Origin: Trichinella spiralis
Lineage: Eukaryota; Nematoda; Enoplea; Trichinellida; Trichinellidae
Direction of reading: 5' to 3'
Assembly (NCBI GenBank): GCA_000181795.3
Contig: CM012954.1
Span: 15,303,289 to 15,326,286 of the forward strand
DNA: 22,998 bases
A program made the translations under genes and the position numbers. Positions 10,840 to 19,759 of this stretch are shown one piece after another (position 1 is the stretch's first letter; every line of letters starts with the position of its first letter). The notes under the pieces are model-generated. The model did not search any database and was not told the DNA's origin. It saw nothing but the letters and a program-made list of their open reading frames with translations.

Positions 10840-10996
10840 CGATCACCGTTTCGAACGCACGAATCCAATCGACGTAAATTCGGTCAAATTGAATTGCTCG
10901 GTGTAGTTGGTCACTTTGAACTATCAAACACTTTAAAAATTTTTTCGTTTGTTTAAAGTTGATCAAATGATCTTGAATTGTTTAAACTACAGTAAG

Positions 10997-11389
10997 TTTA
11001 TTTTTTCTTCAAATGCAACCTGAATGAATTGGGATAAATAAATAGATATAAGTAATTTATGGCCAACAATCATATTTTTTACTGTCAAATATCGAGCAGA
11101 ATATATTGTAAAGAAAATATTTTTGCATGATTACATATTGCGTGTGTGTGTGTGTCTAATTGTGGTATTCAGGTGAGATGTGCAGCTGTGAAAAAGATAA
11201 GCGAAAAGCGGTGCAAAGTAAATGACATAGAGATAAGCAAGCAGTGTGGATGGAAAAATGGCACTTTTGGATTGTGTTGCATCATGTATGCATGCATGCA
11301 TGCATGCATGGATGGGGTATGCACAACCGGAATGCACATGGATGAAAATTGTACAATTTCATAAAAGTGCCTGTGTTTGGGGTGGAATT
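10997..11389 (-). terminator. KLF 3' UTR with poly(A) signal
   Basis: On the minus strand AATAAA occurs at 11002-10997, about 390 nt after the stop. It is the only canonical signal I see between the stop and the next gene. The UTR contains a self-complementary (ATGC)n tract (about 11287-11310) and a short (GT)n tract (11142-11155). Open frames across this stretch on both strands are by-products of those repeats. Confidence 0.45.
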
Positions 11390-11697
11390 TCAAACGTAAG
11401 CTATTGGGTTGGAACGTGAATGTTGAAGCGGTAGGTGTGGATTCAGCGGTGAGATGTTGGCAGCGGCTGCGGCGGCGGCTGAGGTGGGGTCGAGGCTCAT
11501 GTGGCGGCTGACGCGATTTTTCGGTTGGTGGCGTCGCATGTGCAAAGCCAAGTGATCACTGCGGGCAAAGCACCGGTCGCAGAGCTTGCATCGGAACGGC
11601 TTTGCCCCGGTGTGCTTGCGATAGTGGCGTGTTAGCTCGTCGGATCGTGCGAAACGCCACTGACAATTTGGCCACTGGCATGTGTACGGTTTTTCTC
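11390..11697 (-). CDS. klf5: KLF coding exon 4 (fingers 2 and 3, C-terminal tail)
   Basis: The acceptor is CTTTTTCAG at 11698. The exon encodes [15 protein letters not shown] through finger 3, then a 45-residue tail with MSLDPTS, an Ala-7 run and [11 protein letters not shown], stopping at TGA (11392-11390). Finger 3 has [16 protein letters not shown], where vertebrate KLF5 has [16 protein letters not shown] and ends two or three residues later. The tail is therefore an addition relative to the vertebrate protein. Confidence 0.95.
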
Positions 11698-14600
11698 CTG
11701 AAAAAGGAAAAAGCCCTATAGATAGTCATTTTAAACGAGAGTTTATTCCAAAATTTTATTATTATTTGTAATAATTTTGCATCGGCTCATCTAATATTTT
11801 TTTTTGAACAATCTGGTGAAAAGCTTTTTAAAAAACTGTGGTCTATGGTGTTCATTTATTCATTTGTTTGTTTGTTTGTTGCACCTATAAAACTTTTTTG
11901 CTAAATTTGTGTAGATTAGCTAAGTTTTTATTGAAAATATCCACCACGCACGAAATAACAACCATTTTTTTCACTGACTCATCAATTGAGAGCATCTACA
12001 TCTGCATCCACTGTAGAAGATGAGCGCAGTGAATATTCATTTATTAACTAACTATATTTCTTCATTCAATTAATCATGATGATATTTGTACCATAGAAAT
12101 TATAGGAATGACTGTGAACAAAGTTTAAATAAATAAATAAATAAATATATATTCTTCACAACTGTCGGTCAAAAGGAAAGTGAAGTGGAGAAAGAAATTA
12201 AGATTGCATGATCGATGCAGTTGAACTGTTGAATAATACCAATAATAATAATTTACGGTATTTTTACAATAATAACATGCGTTACAACTTTTTCACATTG
12301 GGCAGCAGTTTAGATTTTGACGTGAGATTGGTTTGCCGTTTCACGCTTCAGCGGTTCAAGAAAAGGGCGAGAAGCCGAACTGATTTTGAGCAATTTTTCA
12401 AATCACTCGCGCACTCCAGTTGACATTTTTAATTGTCTTCAAAAGTTTCAATGATAACTGATTTTTAACAACGCGCCTGGCAACTGTTTGTTTGCAACTA
12501 ACTGGTTGTGCTTTTCCCGTGCATTATCATCATCATTATTATTATTACAATTATAATTACAATTATTAAATTGCCATTTCCAACCTATCTTCCGGTATAG
12601 TCATTTTTACAAGCAGTTGGCATCACTCTCTGTCTGTCTGTCTGCTTAAGCTAGTTGCTGCTAACTAGTTAATATTAATTTTTTCTACATTATTCAGTGT
12701 GAATATTATAAATAAATGTGCAAGCTTTTTCTAACCTGTGTGAATTCTTTGATGTGCTTTCAAATGAGAACTTTTCGTGTAGACTTTGTTGCAATCTGAA
12801 AAGCAATGCATATTTATGCATATGTGTATCGTAGTATTATTAGCAGGTTTTTTCCTCAAATTGTCCAATCAGTCACCTGGATAATCGCAGTAGTGAATTC
12901 GTCGCTTTTCCAATTCCGGGTTGCTTCGACGTTTTGATTTTGGCGCTTGTGGGCCACGACCATGCCACATTGATGGTGGGAAAAAGATTTTTCGATCCAC
13001 ACCCGGAGGCAGGCATGATAATGGAACCGGATCTTGTTTGCATGCTTGCATGTCTTGTTTTGCCGGACACTGACTGGAGATCGTTGTTGGCGACGGTTGT
13101 TGTTGCTGTTGCTGCTGCTGCTGCTGCTGTTGGGATAGGATATCTTGAACGGGCACTGTTGTGTGTACAATTAAACCGCCATTCCAGCCTGGCATGGATG
13201 TGTTAGCCTCTTTCCAATTGACCAACTGTTGATGATTATTTTCGGCTTCTTCCAGTTTTACTTGCACCGGCAATGTTGCGGATGTAGCAGCAGCAGCAGC
13301 AGCAGCAGTGGTTGTAGTTGTTGTTGATTGATGAGACAACTCGTCGCAGCTTTCCAATTTTACCCTTGACAAACTGCCGGCTGTTTGACTGAGAATACGG
13401 CTCAGACCGTTCTTGTCCGAGCTGCCGGCGCCTTTCAGTTCGGTCAACACGTACGGACAGACGACCATTTCGTTCGACGATGTGGCCATCGGGTTGCCGC
13501 AGAGCTGTTCGCTCGACCAAACGGTGGCCGACGGATTCAGCCACGGCGACCCGAACGTTAAAGCCCCACCGACCGAATTGAACCTGGCGTTAGGGCGTGG
13601 TTGATCCGCACTGCGAAAAAATTCTTCCACATGACTGGCACTTTCTCGGCGTGGTTTTGTCTGTTCGGCTGCCCAGCCGCTCAGATATTCTTTGAATTCT
13701 TCTTTCTGAAATTGTAGCACCAAAATACAGGCTTCTATTAATGAAGTTCAAGTTTCATCAACTTTAGAGAAATTCACTTTAGATTATCATTTGTCGTGTT
13801 TTTTTTATTACTTATTATTATATTTAATCTGCACAATAATAGATTATATGTTTTCCGACGTATTTATGTCAACATCAAAAGTTGAAAATAAGCTAATATT
13901 TATATTTTTTGATTTGTCCAACAAGGAGAGAAAGCTTGGGAGAGGGGGGGGGGAAAGCGAAAGGGGGTTTGTGCAGGAATAGCAGCGAAAAGGGTGGATG
14001 ATGATGAGGATGAATGAGAAGCAAATTCAAGCGCAGTCAGTAGTAATATTACACAAAATATAATTCTACAGCTTCTTGATGGTATAGTTTTTTTTCAGAT
14101 AATTTTGATTTAATCGAAATGTGTGTTTAAACAGAGAAAAGTTGTAAAATGTGTATGTTAAAATTGGGAAAAAAAATCTTCCCAACTCAAATGCGCATCA
14201 GAGTTGTAATGCGGCTGTGGTAAAAGCAGCCACCACTCCTCTAAGTTTGTGGAACTTATTTTTAAAGTCCAACACAGCTAGCTATATAGAACAGGTGTTT
14301 TTTCGGCTGCAAGTTGAAATTGTTTAGTATAATTTTCATGAAAAAAAAACAATTCCACTTTCTTCAATGCTATGCTTTTTTCCCTTCCATTATTTCTGAT
14401 CTCTTTAATCGCCTATGCATAAACTGAAATAAATGTGTTCCTGTAAATAATAATAATTCATTGAATTGTACAATATGTGACATTTGTGATGTTTTCAGAG
14501 ATTAAAAAGAAAAAAATATATATATAATTAAGCATCGTGATTATATAATAGTATCGTGTATTTTTTTTCCGCAAAAATTGGTGACGAAGTATTTTAGCTG

Positions 14601-15436
14601 TAGATGTAGAAGAGAGTTGTGATGCGAAACTGAGTACCGCGTATTTTTTTTCTGCTTGCTGCTGCTGCTGCTGTTCTGCTCAACTCTTCCATTTCATTTC
14701 CCTTCTTTTTTTGTATTCTGATTTGATTTTCAGATTTTAATTTTTTTTCTAAAAATATCTCTCAAGTTTACGTATTTGAGAAAAAAATGGTGTCAAATTA
14801 GATAGAAAAAAATTCACTGCAAACTTTCAGGTCAATAGACACGGAACTCTTCAATCGGCAATGGATTGTGTGAAGTTGTTGTAAAATTGGGAAACTTTTG
14901 ACAAAATACAAACCACTTCAGTTCAATATTAGAATTTTGATATTTTATGAAATATTTTACAAATATTCAATACGGGGAAAAAGGGTCTACCCAGAATAGA
15001 GGAAAATATCATCTGATCAGTTAGTTCGTTGTGATTAGGAAAATTTAAAATCACTCTGGAGAATTAATTAATTTTGTTGCAATTCAAGGTAAAAGGTAAA
15101 AGGGTCAAGGATTATCATTATCATAATCATTCGTGAGAAGATTTTTGATTTTTCAAACTTTTAAAATCATATAAAACTTTACGAGAAACAATTGCAAATG
15201 AGTTTATTAAACTGTTATTATTATTACAGCACTGCATTATAGTACTGCAAATGACCTTTTCTTTTTGACAAATAATCATTTGTAAAAAACAATTTAGCAT
15301 TGATTCTTTTAAAAAAATTTTCTTTCTTTGTTCTTGTATTTGCACTCCAATCTAGAGGGTGGTAAGGGGTAAATTCGAGGGAAGGTTGTAAGAGATATGC
15401 TGAAGTACGGGCTGAATTATGCGGGGGCACATACGG

Positions 15437-15467
<31 letters not shown>

Positions 15468-18400
15468 TTGTAAGAGAATAGTGACAATACTTTTAAACTG
15501 ACCAAAAATAAAATTCACTTAGTATATTATTTTAATGTAATGTAACGAAGAGTGAATGGAAAGAAAGAAATTGCATTTGTTGTGGTGCTTTTTTGCATGC
15601 AGTTGCAAATTTGCGACACCGAAATAACTAACGGACGACAAGTTCAAACAGGTTGGTTGTCTGTCTATGCCTGCTTTCTTATTATATATGTATTGAAACG
15701 CGCGCTATAGCATTCGGATGCAGGTAGCGTTGACAAATATGGCAACAACAACAACCGGTCGTTGGCATGGTCGTATATTTTTTAAAATATTTCAATTCTT
15801 GAACCAGAGGATAATTTTCTCAATGTAAAAAATGTAAATGAAAAAAAGAGCAATTCGGAATAAGCAAAAAATGAACAAGCTGAAGAATAAGAAGCTTCTT
15901 GTAAACACGCATACATCATCTTAGCAGACAATTATTTGGCGACAATGCATGTGCAACATCAAAGCGAATATGCCGAACAATCTTTCATCACTGTGACTTT
16001 TTTATGAGGGGTTTTTTCTTGGTTTTTAAAACATTACTAAAATGTGGAAATGGAAACAATTTTATTTCGAATTTAGGAAAGCTGAATCGTAATTACTAAT
16101 TGAATTAGCATGAAATCTAATAAATAAAATGTTTTATTCGATAATTTACAAACTGTAAATAATTGGCATTAAATATTCATTTAATAACTCACATAAATGT
16201 AAGTTCTACACGCACTTTTTCACATACATTGATAACAGATAGTTTTGAATTATTTTACATTTTTAATATTTTCTACTGGAAATTTTGGGAAATAAAGTTG
16301 CAAAGAAGGAAAATAGAAAAATTGACAACAAGGAAAATTTTATAAAGTTGATATGCAAGTGAAAATTTTCTTGACGTGTCTTTCCATCACAATCAACGGT
16401 CAGCGTTATTTCATTAGTACAATTTTTACGTATGTTGAATAAAACGCGAATGGATAAAAACGAAGGGCTTAGCTGAGCATTTCTACTTTCACAGAATTTG
16501 AAAATTATCTTCTCCGATTGTTCCAACTTTACTAGATTTTATTCATTAATGTTCAAAGATCAAAGATAGCTTCCGAATGTAAAAAGATTTTGTTTACTTC
16601 AAAGCAGACATTATTTACTACTTTTTTTGCTGCTTTGATTGTGGTCATTAAAATTGAGAACAACAACTGTTCAAATAGTTATATCCATCATCATCATCAA
16701 CGTCGTCGGAGAGTTTGTGATGGATTTGAGTTTGTAATTTTTTTTAATGCTCAGCGGTGGATCGTTTTATCGCAAAGCAATCGGCGAGAGTTTAGCCTTT
16801 ACTGGCGGGGCAGTCAAAAGCACCACTTGCACATGATCAGAGTGACAATTGTGCGGTGTTATAAATTTATTGCTCATTTGGCCATTCTTCGGCCTCTTTA
16901 TCTACATCCAATCTGTATCCGTTCGAGCTGCTGAATTGGACAGGGCAGTGGCGCTGGAGTGAAATGAAGGCAGATGCGTTTTCAATGCATTAAAAAATGT
17001 CAAATAATTTTTCTTCTATATTCACCGACTGAAGTGAAAAGAATGCAAAATCCTGTGAACAGACAGACAAGCAGGCAAATTGTGCTTTTTAGCCGGACAC
17101 TTCTTAAAGCTTGTCAACAACAACAACGTGCTACTTGTTTTCTTGTGCTTTCTCTGACTTCCGGATACTTGTCAAATGTGTACTTTTTGTTTTCATCATT
17201 TCACCGTTCAAAGCATTATTTTTAATATTTAAAAACAAAACTGCACTGCTTTGTCTGTGATAAATGAATAAAGAAAGAAAAAAGAAACAACATGCAGGCA
17301 GAAAAATGATACGCGCACACGGATGGATGCTTTCAAGCGTGAAGCTTAGTTTACTAGTTGCATTTTGAAACTGTCATTTCGAATTATACTCAGCAGCAGC
17401 AGCAGAAACTATGGGTGAAATAAAATGGAAGAAAGCAACAATTACGAACGTGAAAGAAAAATTTCAATTTTCTTTCAAAAAGTCTGAGAAAAGGGAGGTA
17501 TAGAGTGAGAAGGAGATATTTTAAAATGAATTTCATTATGTCACCAGTGAATGTTTGTAATAAATGATAAAAACAGTATTTTTTTATTAGAAAATATACT
17601 TCATGCTTTCCATTTTTAAATAGTCAAACTACGATTGTGTGAATTTTACAAACGTTTCAAATACATATATATATTCATTATACATAATAATTCTGGCGAA
17701 TGTAGTGGGCTGTAAAAATATTCCTCTTACTTACTTACTTTTTCAAAATATTAATCACAAAATTTCACTTGACACTTCACTTCTTCTGATCGTTTTTTCC
17801 AAATTTAAGATTTACAACAAGCTAGATCGAGTTATTTTTTGTTTTTTTCTTTTGAGACATGCTTGTGAAATCATATATTTTTCATAAAATCTGACTTTAC
17901 GACAGTGATACAGACAGTGAGTGTAGTTTGATAATATAAAAAAATTAATTTTTTTCAATGATTAATCTGAAATTAAATTTAGCGAAGGTCAAGTGTAAAA
18001 GGTGTTGAACTGCTGAAATTGATCACCGATTCATGTATCTGTGAAATAGCCAACTAAAACTAATAATACAGTTGCTCGCTCGCATGTTGGATGATTATGG
18101 AATAATAAGAAAAAGAAAGACAAAAAGCATACACCAAGCAACCAAGCGTTGGGGTTTTATGTAAAAAATAACAGGAAATGATCGGAAGTAAGAGGAGAAT
18201 AGGATCGCGGTGGACGGATGGATCACACAGCGTTTGTCATTCGAATCTCGCACAACCTTGCCCGGGAGACCTGAGCAGCTTAAGCTTTGCGAATAAACAC
18301 CAGCTTCTTGGCCTTATATTTATGAAACGCGCGACCTGAAGTTTGTGCACAGGATTACCGTTCGCTAATGTTTACACACAAGTATGGCATGTATCCATGC

Positions 18401-19219
18401 ATGTGTCTGTGTCGTGTATATGGACTGTGTGTGCTTTGTTCACCTCCATTTATGCATATAAAATTATGCGTGTCTGTATTGTATGTATGTATGTATGTAT
18501 GTATGTACAGATGAATTGTATGAAGTAGAAGAAGAAGAAGAAGAAGTTTTCTGAATGTCAATGATGACGAGCTGTCAAATTGGTAAAGTTGACATGTCGG
18601 CGTTTTCAAATTGCACCTTAGGACCTAACGGAGCGTTGATATTCGTGTGTCAAATCGCCTCCGCGCTTTCTTCTACATTCAAACAAACCCATTAGTAGAG
18701 TGGGATTTAAGAAAACAGCTTCCATTGAACGCTCGGTTAAGCTGGATAGGATGTTTTTGTTGTTCTGTTGAAAGTCCGACCAGAAGCAGACTTTTTTCTC
18801 TCTCCACGAAAGTACTGTTTTAACTTTTGAAGAAAACTAATGCGTGTGTCCTTGTTTTTGTGATTTGATGAATGATGAATGCCACTACGTTTTGAAATGG
18901 ACAACGTAAAATTTAGAAAAAGAAAAAAATTTAAATTTGTCAAATCGTTACACATATCTCCCTCTTTCTGTATTCATGAAATTGCATCGAATGTTTTCTT
19001 TAGATTTGAAAAGCGGTATTCCATAAAAAATTAAAATTAATGCCTATTTTGGTGTATAATTTAAAATAAAAAACTATTAACTGTTATATCCTATCTGCTG
19101 TTGAGGAGAAGAAAACTTACCTTAAGCTCCGGTGCATATTGGCATGTTGGAGAAGGATCGTCGAAAACATCGTCTTCTTCAATTGTTGAACAAAGCACTG
19201 GTTCCAAAGTGCCATCCAT
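11390..19219 (-). CDS. klf5: Krueppel-like transcription factor, KLF5-like (4 coding exons)
   Basis: Joined exons 19219-19121, 13705-12877, 12795-12736 and 11697-11390 total 1296 nt, giving 431 residues plus TGA at 11392-11390. All junctions are GT-AG and phase-consistent. The product is a predicted nuclear DNA-binding regulator of GC/CACCC boxes. Three C2H2 fingers are visible: finger 1 C306/C311/H324/H328, finger 2 C336/C341/H354/H358, finger 3 C366/C369/H382/H386. The linkers are TGEKPY and TGAKPF, and the contact motifs include [13 protein letters not shown] and [14 protein letters not shown] basic stretch [14 protein letters not shown] (289-302) precedes finger 1 and probably acts as nuclear localisation signal. 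From memory, human KLF5 has nearly the same [20 protein letters not shown] stretch and a similar length (457 residues). RRESAS (52-57) followed by FF (62-63) also resembles the KLF5 N-terminus. VKLE occurs at K149 and K183, poly-T/poly-A at 161-173 and poly-Q at 225-236. I see no PPxY motif, and a 45-residue tail follows finger 3. A TAA lies in frame 24-22 nt before the ATG, which fixes the start. The KLF family is certain; the KLF5 subgroup is likely. Confidence 0.95.
11698..12735 (-). other. KLF intron 3 (1.04 kb)
   Basis: Non-coding, AT-rich spacer between exons 3 and 4. It holds short GTTT repeats (about 11862-11880), an AAAT tract (about 12126-12150) and ATC/ATT runs (about 12526-12550). 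No exon-like block is visible. Intron 2 (12796-12876) is only 81 nt by comparison. Confidence 0.85.
12736..12795 (-). CDS. klf5: KLF coding exon 3 (rest of finger 1)
   Basis: A 60-nt exon between acceptor TTTTCAG (12796) and donor ACAG|GTTAG (12735). It encodes [19 protein letters not shown], which completes finger 1 and opens the TGEKP linker. The split first codon reads Asp where most KLFs have Gly (CDYPGC becomes CDYPDC). Both flanking introns are phase 1. The exon is too short to stand out without knowing the family. Confidence 0.95.
12877..13705 (-). CDS. klf5: KLF coding exon 2 (regulatory region and start of finger 1)
   Basis: The acceptor is ACAATTTCAG at 13706 and the donor is CCAG|GTGACT at 12876. 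The exon is 829 nt, phase 0 in and phase 1 out. It carries RRESAS, both VKLE sites, the poly-T/poly-A and poly-Q runs, the basic stretch, and the first cysteine of finger 1. Base composition is clearly richer in GC than the flanking introns. The open frame runs a few codons into each intron: there is no ATG at its 5' end, and reading through the donor gives a stop within three codons. Confidence 0.95.
13706..19120 (-). other. KLF intron 1 (5.4 kb), no second gene seen
   Basis: A long AT-rich intron. I see no convincing exon on either strand; the longer open frames lack an ATG or lie in simple repeats. It holds a G-run near 13943-13950, a CTG run near 14658-14673, a (TA)n(TG)n tract near 15437-15467, a CAG run near 17393-17405, (TATG)n near 18481-18507 and (AGA)n near 18529-18546. 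Two patches, about 16690-16960 and 18190-18350, have visibly more G+C than the surrounding DNA and could be enhancers or alternative first exons. That last point is inference. Confidence 0.8.
19121..19219 (-). CDS. klf5: KLF coding exon 1
   Basis: The exon begins at ATG (19219-19217) and encodes 33 residues, [17 protein letters not shown] through PELK. It ends AAG|GTAAGT, a near-perfect donor, in phase 0. The acidic run EEDDVFDD could be an activation segment, which is inference. The joined reading [12 protein letters not shown] is smooth. The exon is only 99 nt and sits 5.4 kb from the next one, so an ab initio gene caller could easily miss it. Confidence 0.85.
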
Positions 19220-19244
19220 ATTCCAATTGTGTGAGATTTTTTAT

Positions 19245-19394
19245 CTGCTAAAGAAAAAAACCGTTTATCCACAAACACACACACACACACACATTGCACG
19301 GATATGTGCGTTTTAAGCATAGATAGATAGATGGTGAAGGTGAAGGGTTTTTTTGACGATTTTCTGCTGGGACGTTTTCGGTCGACTTTTTACC
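19245..19394 (-). promoter_or_regulatory. Possible 5' UTR intron or trans-splice acceptor of KLF
   Basis: Upstream of the KLF ATG the minus strand reads TTTTTTTCTTTAGCAG, ending at 19245. This is a strong polypyrimidine acceptor, 25 nt before the start codon. An in-frame TAA lies directly after it, so nothing upstream can extend the protein through this junction. A donor-like AAAG|GTAAAA lies at 19394/19393, which would give a 149-nt intron containing a (TG)n tract. In a nematode the same acceptor could instead receive a spliced leader. RNA data are needed to choose. Confidence 0.4.
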
Positions 19395-19421
19395 TTTCTA
19401 TAGATGGTGGTGGTGGTGGTG
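19275..19421. repeat. Microsatellite cluster in KLF 5' region
   Basis: (AC)n near 19275-19293, (ATAG)n near 19319-19331 and (GGT)n near 19404-19420. All lie between the putative promoter and the start codon, so length changes here would alter the leader or its intron. Confidence 0.75.
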
Positions 19422-19559
19422 ATTGGTCTTCGGTCAAATTCGAAATCGACCTCCGCAACAACCAAGCACACTGCTAAGTAAGTAGCTTCAATTCCACTTG
19501 GCCGTGATTGTTCATTCACCGATTTGACAGTAAAGTTATCAATGAAAGCGAGTTTTCGT

Positions 19560-19720
19560 TCCAACGATTGGATTGGACGATTTCGCCAGAGGGCGTGGCC
19601 GAATCCTGAACTTTCATTGGTCAACGCTTGCTATCCTGTTCCGAGAGATGAAGCCCCGGGCGGTTCCAGGTCGACGTGCTGCTGTCAAAGCAGGTGTCCC
19701 AAAATTTTTATGCCCCAACT
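19560..19720 (-). promoter_or_regulatory. Probable KLF promoter block
   Basis: A GC-richer segment just upstream of the gene. On the minus strand it contains, in order, a TATA-like CATAAAAATTTT (19712-19701), GACCAATG (19622-19615), GGCCACGCCC (19600-19591) and CCAATCCAATCG (19576-19565). The CCAAT boxes and GC/CACCC box are standard RNA polymerase II proximal elements. The GC/CACCC box is also the type of site KLF proteins bind. The transcription start is not determined. Confidence 0.4.
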
Positions 19721-19759
19721 CGTGCCGGAGCAGGGCTTTCGAAAAACCGGCTTCAATGA

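Noticed and set aside
11131-11393. Several small frames around the (ATGC)n tract
   Set aside because: They are translations of the repeat (MHACMHAC type) and lie in the KLF 3' UTR.
13010-13050. PVPLS as a CtBP-binding motif in the KLF
   Set aside because: The consensus PxDLS needs Asp where this has Pro, so no support.
13236-13544. 102-codon frame overlapping KLF exon 2
   Set aside because: It starts with GTG, and its poly-Cys run is just the poly-Ala triplet repeat read in another frame.
16590-16934. 114-codon plus-strand frame in KLF intron 1
   Set aside because: No ATG start, His/Arg runs from simple repeats, no splice context.
18235-18260. TTCGAATC resembling a tRNA T-loop
   Set aside because: No matching T-stem, anticodon arm or acceptor stem found around it.
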